This document shows positions 35,537 through 45,579 of a DNA stretch of 64,000 nt, piece after piece. Both the position numbers and the translations under genes were made by a program. Location of the stretch: assembly GCA_005938025.2 (NCBI GenBank), contig VCCI02000001.1, positions 1,922,001-1,986,000 of the forward strand. Reading direction: 5' to 3'. The notes under the pieces are model-generated. The model was not told where the DNA came from, did no database searches, and saw nothing but the letters and a program-made list of their open reading frames with translations. The DNA is from Inquilinus sp. KBS0705 (lineage in GTDB: Bacteria; Bacteroidota; Bacteroidia; Sphingobacteriales; Sphingobacteriaceae). Position 1 is the stretch's first letter. Each line of letters begins with the position of its first letter.

Positions 35537-36862
35537 TTAGTTTTGTAATTTTAATGTGTTCCAAATATACTCGCCTATCTGGCGGCCTTGTTTAGCTCCG
35601 GCATCAACGCTTATCTTATAATGTATGCCACCATAATACCGGCTTATTGATGTTTCGTCGGATGCCTTTAAGAATGAATCGAAATGGCGCTGCATGCCAA
35701 TATAACGCAGGTCGCTGGTGTCCTGGTATTCAAAATTATCGCCGAATATGTGGGTTAACATTACCGCCGCCGCGCCGCTTATATCGCTATGCCCGCTTGG
35801 GTATTCGGGGAATGGCGGTGTTTGTAACAATGGCAGCCAGGTGTGGTCAATCTTATCGTTTATCACGGTAACCGGCCTAATGTATTTGGTATCATATTTA
35901 ACCTGCCAGCCGCAAATAAAGGCATCGTACAAAGCTATTGAGGTAAGCGCATAAGCCTGTGCCGTTTTTACTGCATCGGCCTTAGTTTTTTTACAGGCAA
36001 TGGCTGTAATGCCTATCCAGTGGCCACCGGGGGTTATTTTTTTGTTTACAAACATCATGTGGCCGTTGTGCTGTATTACAAATGGGTTATCGTCCCAAAA
36101 CTTGGCTATGGTAACCTGCTCGGGCGTTAAACTTTTGCTTTGTTCATAAACAGCCATGTTTTGTTTAAAATACTCGCTGTTTTTGTCCTCGCTGTAGGCA
36201 GGCGGCGGCGGCAAGGCAAAATCTGATGATGATTTCACTACAAATGTTTCCATAGTACCCCAGCAATACTCTACCCCATCCAAATAATCGGGAGGGGTTG
36301 GGTGCCATTTACCGTTATCGTTAGTGCCTAAAAATTTAGGTTTACCGCGTGTTTGCGGGTAATTATCAAAAGCAGCACGGCCCAATATAGCTTTACCTAC
36401 ACTTTCGCCAAACGCCATCGAACGGGCGTAGGTAGAATCGTCCATGTTATCGTGATACATGGCGTAAAGCTTGTCCTCGTACTTTTGCAGGGTATCTACA
36501 GAAAAAGTTACTTTATGCGCAACCGTAAACAATGCCTTTGAAGCGGCAAGCGCGAAGTTGTATTTTTTACCCTTTTGCGGCTGCGGCATGGGCTTAAACC
36601 CCTTTAACTGGCTAACAATTGAATTATACTTTGGGTTAGCAAAACGCATTGCTTCGTATGAAGCTAACGAGGCATATCCGTATATACGGCTGGCTACCGG
36701 TGGGGTAAACACATCATATATAATCACCTGTGTTAACTGGTCTACGTTATCGTGCAAAACATCGGCATCGCTTTTTAAAGCGGTCTTTGGTTTTTGCCGG
36801 CAACCCGTGCCTGCTACCAATATGCCCAAAGCAACAGCAAATAATACCTTAAAGTATCTCAT
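35537..36862 (-). CDS. PAP2/vanadium-dependent haloperoxidase-like lipoprotein
   Basis: 441 residues with an N-terminal signal and a likely lipobox (GTGC near residue 21). Three active-site motifs are visible: KYDTKYIRP near residue 329 (K-x6-RP), EYPSGHSD near residue 355 (PSGH) and SRYYGGIHYKISVD near residue 408 (SR-x5-H). Vanadium haloperoxidases and class A acid phosphatases share this set; the GGIH-x5-D context and the long N-terminal helical domain favour the haloperoxidase branch. The enzyme would either oxidise halide with H2O2 or remove phosphate outside the cell. It lies between the ASPIC lipoprotein gene and the cytochrome genes, 23 nt from the former. Confidence 0.85.
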   Translation of the reverse strand: MRYFKVLFAVALGILVAGTGCRQKPKTALKSDADVLHDNVDQLTQVIIYDVFTPPVASRIYGYASLASYEAMRFANPKYNSIVSQLKGFKPMPQPQKGKKYNFALAASKALFTVAHKVTFSVDTLQKYEDKLYAMYHDNMDDSTYARSMAFGESVGKAILGRAAFDNYPQTRGKPKFLGTNDNGKWHPTPPDYLDGVEYCWGTMETFVVKSSSDFALPPPPAYSEDKNSEYFKQNMAVYEQSKSLTPEQVTIAKFWDDNPFVIQHNGHMMFVNKKITPGGHWIGITAIACKKTKADAVKTAQAYALTSIALYDAFICGWQVKYDTKYIRPVTVINDKIDHTWLPLLQTPPFPEYPSGHSDISGAAAVMLTHIFGDNFEYQDTSDLRYIGMQRHFDSFLKASDETSISRYYGGIHYKISVDAGAKQGRQIGEYIWNTLKLQN

Positions 36863-36885
36863 AATTCAATAGCTAATATATAATA

Positions 36886-39800
36886 TCAATTAATAGGTAT
36901 GGTTCGTGTATGGCCCAGGTTATCAGTTATTGTAACAGAGGCCATTGCAGCATCAATATTAAAAAATCTGCCCGACTGTGACAAGAAAGATCCGCCATTA
37001 TAAAATTCCTGTTTCGCCGATTTGCCACTCTTGTATTTTATTATGGCAAACATATCCATAGGCTGCAGGGCAACGGTTTTTACAGGCTTTTTCAACTCAA
37101 ATAGTTTTAGGGCATCCTTGTATTGCGTTGCCGCTATTAAATATTGCCCTTTAGCGCCGCGCAGCTTTACCAAAGCCTTGCCATCGCCGGGTATATATAT
37201 GCCGCTTTGCATAATGGTTAGCGGGCTAAAGCCGCCTTTACCATCGCCTTTTAACAGCAGGCCGTTAAAAGCATCGTAGCGCCCGGTGGTTACCTCGGTG
37301 CCGTAATCGTTACCACTTAGAGCAACATCGAGGTTGCCATCTCCATCAAAGTCATCAACCACTATACCGCTTAACTGCGATACTTGCGCCTGTAAAGGCA
37401 ATGGTATCATGGTAAACTTGCCCTTACCGTCATTACGCAAATAGCACGATTGCAATATATTTGCCTTTAACCTGATAGCCCCCTCGCGCATTTTTGGTGT
37501 TATCACGCTATCCATAGTTGCCACCGCGTACGATTTATAGTTTTGGAACTTGATACGCATGCTTATCATTTGCTTAACAATATCATCACGCGTATGCGCC
37601 GGAAACTCCTTCATATCACCATCTTTATCCTTTAAAAACACCGATGGGAAAGCATCAAAGCTGTTGTTGTTATCAAAATCTTTGGCCGTTATGTATAGCG
37701 GATATTGGTCTGTTGCTTTGTAAAAAGTATTTAAGCCGGTGTTACCAACTATGTAGTCAATATCACCATCATGGTCAAAATCGCCGCCTGCAATGGTGTT
37801 CCACCAGCCCAGCTTGTTTTGTACACCGCTTGTTTTTGTAGCGTTTTTAAATACGCCATGGTCATTCTTCAGGAAAGTAACAGGCATCCATTCGCCGGTT
37901 ATTACCAGGTCGGGCCAGCCGTCATTATCATAATCGGTGAAGGCTGCATCGCACACCAGGCCTATATTTTTAAGCGATTTAGCTACCGTTGGCGTAACAT
38001 CGGTAAATTTTAATTCGCCTTTTTTGCTATCGTTACGCAAAATAAAGCTTGATACCGGTTTAGGATAGTTCCATGGATCAACCCTGCCGGATACAAACAA
38101 GTCCAGCTTGCCATTTTTATCATAATCGACGGCTTTTACGCATAGCTTGCTGGTAAAGTTGGCAGGTAACGCGTTTGGCTGCAAGGTATAGTTACCTTTA
38201 CCGTCATTCATGTATATCCTATCCTGGTACGATTTTGAATTTGGTTCATCCTCGTAACCGCCGCTGGCTACATAAAGGTCGAGGTCGCCATCGCCGTCGG
38301 CATCAAAAAGCAACAAGCCTTCATCCTTGTACTTCCCTGTTATAGCTTTTGCAGGCACCAGGTCTCGCTGTATAAACTTGCCGCTGGCTTGCTGTAACAA
38401 TACCTGCGCCGGGTACTTCGAGGTGCCACCCACAACCATATCATCAAAACCATTACCATCTACATCGCCAACCGCTATAGCCGGCGAGTATTCGGACAGT
38501 TTATGCGGCAGAAGCTTTTGAATATTAAAATCAATAAAATCGTCGCTTTTGTGCATGTAATTTATGCCTACCGCCTTAGTTACCTCGGTAAACAGCGAGG
38601 CTTTATTTACAGTAGGGATATTAAAATTATAGTTGCTGCCGGCATTAGCAATATCTACCTTTAAAACCTGGTCGGCTTTTACGTTTTTAAGCGTTTGTTG
38701 CTTACCGTTTTGCCATTTTATAACAACCGAATCTACCGTACTAACATTGCCCAAACCAAAATGCGCGATGTTTTGTATGGTTGATAAATACCCCCTGAAA
38801 GGTGTGTTTTCATATACCTGGTGCTTGCCATGGTTATAATAAATATCAGCCCAGGCACCTATGCCATCCTTATTTTGCGCGGCACCCTTAAATTGTATTT
38901 GCAGGTAGTGATTATCAGCTTTATCTTTTTCGCGTAAGGTGTTTTTATAAATAAATGCCTCACCATCAATATTGTTGACGATCATATCCATAGCCCCATC
39001 GTTATTCAAGTCCGCGTACACCGCGCCGTTTGAGAACGAAGGCTCGTCAAGCCCCCAGTTTTTAGTAACATCCTCAAATTGTAGCTTGTTGTTATTACGA
39101 AAAGCATAGTTAGATATTTTTACAATGGGTATTTGCTCCAGTACCTGCTTTTTGGTAGCAACAGCATACGATTCATTACGGAAGGTGATGAAATCATGGT
39201 CGGTTACATCGCGCGGGTAGCCATTGGTTACCACAATATCGCGGTAGCCATCGTTATCAAAATCGGTTATCATTGGCGCCCAGCTCCAGTCGGTTTGTGC
39301 CACGCCGCTAAAAAAGGCTACTTCGCTAAATATTGGTGCGCCAACCGTATCTTGCTGCCCTAAACGCGGCCCCTGGTTAAGTTGTAATGTATTGTGGTTA
39401 TATTGATATTGGTATCCGTAAAAGTCAAAATTTTGGTATAGCTGGTAGGATGTACCGGGCATAAACATTTTTTTGCGGTAGTTATCCTCGGGGTCCATAT
39501 CCAGTTCAAAAACGTCGGCAAGGCCGTCGTTATTAATATCCTGTATATCCTGGCCCATAGCGCTTGTAGCGGTATGCCTAAAGTATTCTTTAGTACGATC
39601 GGTAAAGGTGCCGTCGTGGTTGTTAATGTACAGTATGTTATTGGGTAAAAAGTCGTTTGTTACGTAAATGTCTTTCCAGCCGTCGCGGTTAATATCGGCT
39701 ATACTGGCAGCGTGGCCATAGCCTTCAATTAGTATACCCGCCTGTTTTGATACATTGGTATAGACAGGGTGCTTTAACGCCGCATTATAATCGTTACGGT

Positions 39801-40458
39801 ATAAACGGCCAGTACTCCGTGCCGTGCCATCAACTACTATAGGCCTAAAGGCGCTGGTATTATCGTTTGATTGTGCCTCATTTACAGTTAAGTACATATC
39901 GAGGTCGCCATCGTTGTCGTAATCAAAAAACGATGCCATAGTAGAGTGTACATTTATATTTAAACCGTACTCCCTGGCTTCTTCTTTAAATATTGGCACC
40001 CCGTCTTTGCCGGCGCCCTGGTTAATATATAATAGGTTCATACGCTTAACCGAATCGTTAAGCAAGGTATTGCACACATAAATATCGGGTAAATCATCGT
40101 TGTTAATATCAACAACGGCTACTCCCCTGCCCCAGCCGCCTTTACCGCCAACACCGGCCTTTTTGGTTACATCATCAAATTTCATATCGCCTTTGTTGAT
40201 GTACAGGCGGTTAGATACCGCGTTACCAACAAAATAAATATCGGGCAAGCCGTCGTTATTAAAATCGCCAATGCCTACGCCGCCGCCATTATAAATGTTA
40301 AGCTTATCAAGCGGGTTGATAGAATCGTTCTCTACTATTTTGTTATTAAAATCGATACCGGATTGCGAAGAGGGTATTTTTTGGAAAAGCGTTGCCTTTT
40401 TACACGAGAATATAAAAAGCGTAACTGCAATTAATATGGGGAATTTTAGGGCTTTCAT
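36886..40458 (-). CDS. Giant FG-GAP lipoprotein with ASPIC/UnbV domain
   Basis: 1190 residues with a lipoprotein signal (FIFSCKK, Cys 19). FG-GAP/VCBS repeats at about 50-500 include DFNNDGLPDIYFVG, DINNDDLPDIYVCN, DYDNDGDLDMYL, DINRDGWKDIYVTND and DFDNDGYRDIVVTNG. An ASPIC/UnbV domain at about 520-605 has GIGAWADIYY and HFGLGNVSTVDSVVIKW. A second propeller at about 645-1100 includes DADGDGDLDLYVASGG and DFDHDGDIDYIVGNTG. Proteins of this size and order are common beside SusC/SusD in Bacteroidota, but their task is not known. They could be surface scaffolds or ligand binders. It follows susD after a terminator and its own candidate promoter. Confidence 0.88.
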   Translation of the reverse strand: MKALKFPILIAVTLFIFSCKKATLFQKIPSSQSGIDFNNKIVENDSINPLDKLNIYNGGGVGIGDFNNDGLPDIYFVGNAVSNRLYINKGDMKFDDVTKKAGVGGKGGWGRGVAVVDINNDDLPDIYVCNTLLNDSVKRMNLLYINQGAGKDGVPIFKEEAREYGLNINVHSTMASFFDYDNDGDLDMYLTVNEAQSNDNTSAFRPIVVDGTARSTGRLYRNDYNAALKHPVYTNVSKQAGILIEGYGHAASIADINRDGWKDIYVTNDFLPNNILYINNHDGTFTDRTKEYFRHTATSAMGQDIQDINNDGLADVFELDMDPEDNYRKKMFMPGTSYQLYQNFDFYGYQYQYNHNTLQLNQGPRLGQQDTVGAPIFSEVAFFSGVAQTDWSWAPMITDFDNDGYRDIVVTNGYPRDVTDHDFITFRNESYAVATKKQVLEQIPIVKISNYAFRNNNKLQFEDVTKNWGLDEPSFSNGAVYADLNNDGAMDMIVNNIDGEAFIYKNTLREKDKADNHYLQIQFKGAAQNKDGIGAWADIYYNHGKHQVYENTPFRGYLSTIQNIAHFGLGNVSTVDSVVIKWQNGKQQTLKNVKADQVLKVDIANAGSNYNFNIPTVNKASLFTEVTKAVGINYMHKSDDFIDFNIQKLLPHKLSEYSPAIAVGDVDGNGFDDMVVGGTSKYPAQVLLQQASGKFIQRDLVPAKAITGKYKDEGLLLFDADGDGDLDLYVASGGYEDEPNSKSYQDRIYMNDGKGNYTLQPNALPANFTSKLCVKAVDYDKNGKLDLFVSGRVDPWNYPKPVSSFILRNDSKKGELKFTDVTPTVAKSLKNIGLVCDAAFTDYDNDGWPDLVITGEWMPVTFLKNDHGVFKNATKTSGVQNKLGWWNTIAGGDFDHDGDIDYIVGNTGLNTFYKATDQYPLYITAKDFDNNNSFDAFPSVFLKDKDGDMKEFPAHTRDDIVKQMISMRIKFQNYKSYAVATMDSVITPKMREGAIRLKANILQSCYLRNDGKGKFTMIPLPLQAQVSQLSGIVVDDFDGDGNLDVALSGNDYGTEVTTGRYDAFNGLLLKGDGKGGFSPLTIMQSGIYIPGDGKALVKLRGAKGQYLIAATQYKDALKLFELKKPVKTVALQPMDMFAIIKYKSGKSAKQEFYNGGSFLSQSGRFFNIDAAMASVTITDNLGHTRTIPIN

Positions 40459-40474
40459 TACAATAGGTCAGTAG

Positions 40475-40482
40475 CAAATATA
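40475..40482 (-). promoter_or_regulatory. Bacteroidota -7 box for the ASPIC operon
   Basis: The minus strand reads TATATTTG, matching TAnnTTTG, 17 nt upstream of the ATG at 40458 and directly after the susD terminator. No -33 element is clear because that position falls in the terminator stem. Confidence 0.4.
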
Positions 40483-40486
40483 AAAT

Positions 40487-40524
40487 AAAAAAAGAGCCCT
40501 GATAATTATCAGGGCTCTTTTTTT
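40487..40524. terminator. Perfect 19-bp palindromic terminator after susD
   Basis: AAAAAAAGAGCCCTGATAA and TTATCAGGGCTCTTTTTTT abut with no loop bases to spare, so the hairpin loop forms from the central AT pairs. It lies between susD and the four downstream genes on the same strand. Confidence 0.88.
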
Positions 40525-40540
40525 ATAAACTGGTTAATGA

Positions 40541-42355
40541 TTAATAACCAGGGTTTTGCTTGATGTTTCCTTGCGTAACATCTATCTGTCCTTGAGGGAT
40601 AGGGAACAACTCGTTTTTACCTGCCGTAAACACTGCTGCTTTGATTAACAATATTGGGAAAGCAGGAACGTGGTTTTCGTGGAATAAGTAATCGTTGATT
40701 TGCTTAGCCATAAAACCTGCACCCATTGGGCCGCCTGTAATACCATCCCAACGCTGTAAGTCGAAGAAACGGTGACCTTCCATACCTAACTCAATCCTGC
40801 GCTCAAACTGTACTGCTTTACGTGCTAAAGCCTTATCAGTCCAAGGTGTTAAGTATAAACCTACTTTGTAGTTAGCAGCCGGTGTGCTGGTAAAACCACC
40901 TGTAGGGTTTGAAGCATCTACATAAGTATGTACCCAACCTGTAGCATCAGCAGCGCGGGCTCTAACCCTGTTTACTAATGCACGTGCGTTATCTAAACTT
41001 CCAACTTCAACTTCGCATTCTGCTGCCCATAATAATACATCGGCAAAACGGATAACGTTGTAACTGTTTGCTGTTGACTGGTTAGCTGCCCAACCACCGT
41101 AAGTATCAGATGTGCTGGCTTGTGCTGCTTTGTAGTAAACGTTTTTGATAGGGCTGTATGGGCCACCGTCATCCTGGTCACGAGCCCAGGCTTTTCCCGG
41201 GTGAATTCCCCAGTCAAGATAAGGGATACCTCTACGACCTACTGACCAATCTAAACGTGAATCTAAAGTACCGGCGTAGGTAGTGAACGGAGCACTTGCA
41301 TCAACACCCTGGTCATTTTTAACATCACTGTCATTGTAAGTATCTAACAATGGTAAACCTGTAACCGCATCTGTTTTAAACGCGTTTACAAAGCTAAATG
41401 ACGGCTGGAAGAAACCGCAGCAGGTAGCAGGGCCACCTGATGGGAAGTTTAATGTTTGACCAGCATTACCATTTAAACCGTTTGCACCATCGTTTACCGA
41501 TGTTTGTGCTACAAACACACCTTCCGGTCCGTTTTTGGTAGACGGGTTAAAGTTGTTTGCATATTTACCTAAAGCATAAGCTGCACCACCAGCAGTTTTA
41601 CCATTAGCAATTACATTGTTTAATATAGTAAGTGCTGCAGCGTATTTGTGATCGTACATTAATGCCTTAGCCTGGAAAGCTAATGCTGCCCATTTGTTTG
41701 CACGGCCAACTTGTGGCTGTGTTTCGGGCAATACTGCTGCTGCTGCTGCAAAATCGGCAGCAATTTTGTCCCATATAGGGCCAGGGTTACCAATATTGTA
41801 GTTACCGTTATCGTAGGTAATGGTTTCATCAGCATAAGGTACATTTCTCCATATCTTAGCTAATTCAAAGTGATAAAAACCACGTAAGAAACGCGCCTCG
41901 GCAGTTACCTGTGCAATATTAGCTGCAGTTAACGAACCATCTTTTACCAAAGGTATCTCGCGGATAACATCGTTTGCGCGTTGTATACCGTTAAACATTA
42001 CGCGCCATTTCGGGTCAAGGTAACCGTTGTTACCGGTTGGTGTTCTCGACTCGATAGCCGCTGCATCCGGCTGGTCACCAGGGGTTGAGCCTTTATGGGC
42101 ATCATCCGCAGCAACACTACCATATATCCAGTTATCGGTACCTGTAGACCAGGTAGCACCCGGCTGTCCGTTGTAACTACCATCAACCAAAGCATAAGCT
42201 CCGATCAATAAGCCGTCTACACCGGTCTTATTTGCTAAAACTGTGCTGTTTAGCTGGTTTGTGGGGGTTTTGTCCAGAAACTTCTTACACGACATAGAGA
42301 AGGCAAGTGTAGCAACTGACCCTACTATGATCAATTTATGATTAAACTTTTTCAT
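40541..42355 (-). CDS. SusD/RagB family substrate-binding lipoprotein
   Basis: 604 residues with lipobox FSMSC (Cys 23) and the typical KKFLDKTPTNQL after it. The N-terminal TPR-like helices (EARFLRGFYHFELAKIW near residue 151) and the C-terminal SusD block (RKAVQFERRIELGMEGHRFFDLQRW near residue 510, given here only as a position) are clear; the key end is GQIDVTQGNIKQNPGY. SusD proteins sit as lids over SusC channels on the outer surface and bind the ligand. It begins 26 nt after the SusC gene. The specific ligand is not known; no polysaccharide lyase or endo-hydrolase is beside it. Confidence 0.96.
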   Translation of the reverse strand: MKKFNHKLIIVGSVATLAFSMSCKKFLDKTPTNQLNSTVLANKTGVDGLLIGAYALVDGSYNGQPGATWSTGTDNWIYGSVAADDAHKGSTPGDQPDAAAIESRTPTGNNGYLDPKWRVMFNGIQRANDVIREIPLVKDGSLTAANIAQVTAEARFLRGFYHFELAKIWRNVPYADETITYDNGNYNIGNPGPIWDKIAADFAAAAAVLPETQPQVGRANKWAALAFQAKALMYDHKYAAALTILNNVIANGKTAGGAAYALGKYANNFNPSTKNGPEGVFVAQTSVNDGANGLNGNAGQTLNFPSGGPATCCGFFQPSFSFVNAFKTDAVTGLPLLDTYNDSDVKNDQGVDASAPFTTYAGTLDSRLDWSVGRRGIPYLDWGIHPGKAWARDQDDGGPYSPIKNVYYKAAQASTSDTYGGWAANQSTANSYNVIRFADVLLWAAECEVEVGSLDNARALVNRVRARAADATGWVHTYVDASNPTGGFTSTPAANYKVGLYLTPWTDKALARKAVQFERRIELGMEGHRFFDLQRWDGITGGPMGAGFMAKQINDYLFHENHVPAFPILLIKAAVFTAGKNELFPIPQGQIDVTQGNIKQNPGY

Positions 42356-42381
42356 TTTGTAATTTTTTACTTTTTCGTTAA

Positions 42382-45300
42382 TTAAAATGTTAAACGAACA
42401 CCTAAAATGAACTTACGCTCGTTGTTAGGATAGTTACCTTGATCAACACCCGGAGCACTTGCGCCATTTGACTGCAACTCAGGATCCATACCGCTATAAC
42501 CGGTTATGGTGAACAAGTTTGTTCCTTGTACATACACATTCAGTTTATCAACACCAACTGCTTTTAAAGCTGCAGGGCCAAAAGTGTAACCTAATTGTGC
42601 AACACGCATTTTTAAGAATGAACCATTCTCAACATAGTACGAGTTAGCTACACCGCTTGTGCTAAAGTTGTTAGCTGCTTCAAGTTTAGGTGCTTTAGGG
42701 TTAAGGTTGCTTGGGGTCCATGAGTTAAACAACAGGTCGTTACCTTTATTACCGGTTAATGAGCTGTAGAAGTTGGTCCAGTATTTAACATAGTTAAACA
42801 CATCGCTACCTTGCGAGCCATAGAATACCGCGCTGAAATCAAAGTTTTTGTAGTTTAAACCTAAGTTTACACCGTAAGTGAAATCAGGGGTACCTTTACC
42901 GTAGAAAGTACGGTCGGCATCGGTGATCTTTTTGTCGCCATCAATATCGGCGTATTTAAACCTACCCGGTGCTGCATCAGCTTGTGTTGGAGATGCGCTT
43001 ACATCAGCGGCATCTTTAAAGTAACCTACTACTTTATAGCCATAGAACGAGCCTATAGGCATGCCAACTTGTTGTTTAACAACGGCACCGAAACGTAAGA
43101 ATAAGTCGGTGTAATCGTTTTTCAGGTAAGTGATCTTGTTATTAACAGAAGTAAAGTTTACACCAACGTTAAACGAAAGATCTGAAGTGATGCGATCGCG
43201 GTAGTTTAATGACATATCTAAACCTTTGTTTTGTACTTCACCAACGTTAACATATGGAGCGTTAGCACCACCTGTTGTTGCTGGTAAGGTTACAGGGAAC
43301 AATAGATCTGATGAAGTCTTTTTGTAATACTCAGCAGTGAAATCTAATTTGTTAAATAAAGTTACATCAACACCAATGTTAAGTATTTTATCAGTTTCCC
43401 AAGTGGTTGCTTTGTTACCAATTGCATTGTTAAAGAAACCTTGGGTGATGTTGTTGTTTGAACCATCAATAGCGTAGAAAGATGAAGCTCTGTCTAAGCT
43501 AAACAATGTAGCAGCGTTTGCTCCCGGTACGTTACCCTGGAAACCGGCCGAACCGTAGCTACCACGTAGTTTTAGATCATTAACCCAGGTAACACCTTTC
43601 ATAAAGTCTTCCTGAGATACTCTCCAACCTAAAGACACAGATGGGAAATAACCCACTTGCTGGCCCGGTGCAAATACCGAAGAAGCATCACGACGGATGG
43701 TAGCACCTAAAATGTACCTGTCGTTATAGATATAATCTAAACGGCCGAAGAATGATTGGCCAGAGGTTGGTTGTGCAAAATAGCTGTAACGATTGTTAAC
43801 AGAGTTACCAGAACCAATGTTCACAAAGTTTGGATCTAACGAAGGAAGATCAGATACTGAAGTTCCTAAGCCACGGCCCGAGTATTGTTTCTGCTCGTAA
43901 CCTGCTAAGAATTTAACACTGTGTTTTCCAAATAATTGGTTGTAGTTAATGGTGTTACTCCAGTTGTAATAGTTATTGTAACCAGAGTTTTCGCTGTAAC
44001 CATTTTTGTTAGCGTGGCCTTCACCGCTATCGTAAGGGCGATAGCCGATAGTAAAGTTGTAGAAGTTATCAATATGGCCGCTAAATGCCGAACGAACAGT
44101 AAAGTGTTTAAGGAAATCGGCCTCTGCAAATACAGTACCTTCAATGTTCCAAACACGGTTTTCGTTATTTTTTTGTCTGTCTTGTGTAGCAACCGGGTTA
44201 ACCGCGTTACCCAATGCAGTAGGGCCTGCCCATGTACCACCAAACTGTTTGCCTGATATGTCATAGATAGGTATTTGTGGCTCTGCACGATATACTTGCG
44301 ATATTGAGTTACCCTCGCTTTGGTTACCACCTGGTATACCACCTTGTCCGTTAGGGTTTAAAGTATAAAACATACTTGCGTTTTCACCAACACGGAAGTG
44401 ATCTTTTATATTAAAGGTAGTGTTGATACGAGCCTGTACCCTTTTAAAGTAAGTATCTATCAAAGTACCTTGCTGGTTTAAGTAACCAAATGAGGTATAG
44501 TAAGCATTTTTATCGTTAGCACCGCTTGCCGATATAGTATGCGACTGAATAGGAGCTGCTTTAAAAATAGCATGAAACCAATCAGTACCTTGGTTATTAT
44601 CAAATTTTTGGATCAGGTAATCATTTGCCTGGTTAAACTCGTCAAATTTGTAACGTGAAGGGTCAACCTCAGGTGCGCCAGATGCAAATACACCTTTTAC
44701 ACCAGGGCCTTGTGCACCGTAGTCTGCAATGCCACCACCAGCTAAAAATAAGCTGCTTGTAGGCTCAACTTGTTTTACTAAGGTTAAGTAATCTTTAGCG
44801 TTTAATGTATTAAACGGATTGCCACCCATTGGGCGTTGTGTACCGTAATAACCATCATAAGTAAATGTTGATTTACCTGCTTTACCTTTTTTAGTAGTTA
44901 CTAAAACAACACCGTTACCACCCGCAACACCATAAATAGCAGCCGCACCAGCATCTTTTAATACGCTGATAGACTCGATATCGTTAGGGTTGATGTTTTG
45001 CAGGTTACCGCCTTGTACACCATCTACTATCACTAATGGACCTGAGTTACCAAAGTTTGAGGTACCACGGATAGTGATTTGCGCGCCTGCACCCGGAGAA
45101 CCCTGGGTTACTACAGTAACACCCGAAGCCTGACCTTGTAATAATTGATCTGAGCTACTTGCGGGTACTTTAATTGCGCTTGATACATCAACCGTTGCAA
45201 CCGCACCGGAGATGTCTTTTTTACGTTGCGAGGTGTAGCCCGTTACTACAACTTCGTTTAGTGAATTGTTGGCAGCTTGCAGCGTAACGTTTACTGTTTC

Positions 45301-45579
45301 GCTTTGGCCAACGGTTACTTCCTGGGTGGTGTAGCCCAGGTAAGAAACTACTAATACGTTACCCGGACTTACATTTAGGCTGTACTGTCCGTTAACGTCT
45401 GTTTGTGTGCCGATAGTAGTACCCTTAACGCGCACAGTGGCTCCAACTACCGGCAGCTTGTCGTCGCTGCCAATAACCTTTCCTGTGTGCTTTGTTTGGG
45501 CTGTAACTACTAACGAAGATACCATGCAGCATAATAGCAGGCATAGCGCTCTTCCTTTAAGGAGTAGACTTTTAAACAT
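42382..45579 (-). CDS. SusC/RagA TonB-linked outer membrane receptor
   Basis: 1065 residues. A signal peptide (to VVTAQ near residue 28) is followed by a carboxypeptidase-like CNA-B domain (GATVRVKGTTIGTQTDVNG near residue 46), the NEVVVTGYTSQRKKDISGAV TonB-box/plug entry, and the plug motif RGTSNFGNSGPLVIVDG near residue 170. A 22-strand beta-barrel ends in FILGVRLTF with a terminal Phe. There is no N-terminal STN domain, so it is not of the type that signals to an anti-sigma factor. It imports a ligand captured by SusD using TonB energy. It is the first gene of the SusC-SusD transcript. Confidence 0.96.
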   Translation of the reverse strand: MFKSLLLKGRALCLLLCCMVSSLVVTAQTKHTGKVIGSDDKLPVVGATVRVKGTTIGTQTDVNGQYSLNVSPGNVLVVSYLGYTTQEVTVGQSETVNVTLQAANNSLNEVVVTGYTSQRKKDISGAVATVDVSSAIKVPASSSDQLLQGQASGVTVVTQGSPGAGAQITIRGTSNFGNSGPLVIVDGVQGGNLQNINPNDIESISVLKDAGAAAIYGVAGGNGVVLVTTKKGKAGKSTFTYDGYYGTQRPMGGNPFNTLNAKDYLTLVKQVEPTSSLFLAGGGIADYGAQGPGVKGVFASGAPEVDPSRYKFDEFNQANDYLIQKFDNNQGTDWFHAIFKAAPIQSHTISASGANDKNAYYTSFGYLNQQGTLIDTYFKRVQARINTTFNIKDHFRVGENASMFYTLNPNGQGGIPGGNQSEGNSISQVYRAEPQIPIYDISGKQFGGTWAGPTALGNAVNPVATQDRQKNNENRVWNIEGTVFAEADFLKHFTVRSAFSGHIDNFYNFTIGYRPYDSGEGHANKNGYSENSGYNNYYNWSNTINYNQLFGKHSVKFLAGYEQKQYSGRGLGTSVSDLPSLDPNFVNIGSGNSVNNRYSYFAQPTSGQSFFGRLDYIYNDRYILGATIRRDASSVFAPGQQVGYFPSVSLGWRVSQEDFMKGVTWVNDLKLRGSYGSAGFQGNVPGANAATLFSLDRASSFYAIDGSNNNITQGFFNNAIGNKATTWETDKILNIGVDVTLFNKLDFTAEYYKKTSSDLLFPVTLPATTGGANAPYVNVGEVQNKGLDMSLNYRDRITSDLSFNVGVNFTSVNNKITYLKNDYTDLFLRFGAVVKQQVGMPIGSFYGYKVVGYFKDAADVSASPTQADAAPGRFKYADIDGDKKITDADRTFYGKGTPDFTYGVNLGLNYKNFDFSAVFYGSQGSDVFNYVKYWTNFYSSLTGNKGNDLLFNSWTPSNLNPKAPKLEAANNFSTSGVANSYYVENGSFLKMRVAQLGYTFGPAALKAVGVDKLNVYVQGTNLFTITGYSGMDPELQSNGASAPGVDQGNYPNNERKFILGVRLTF

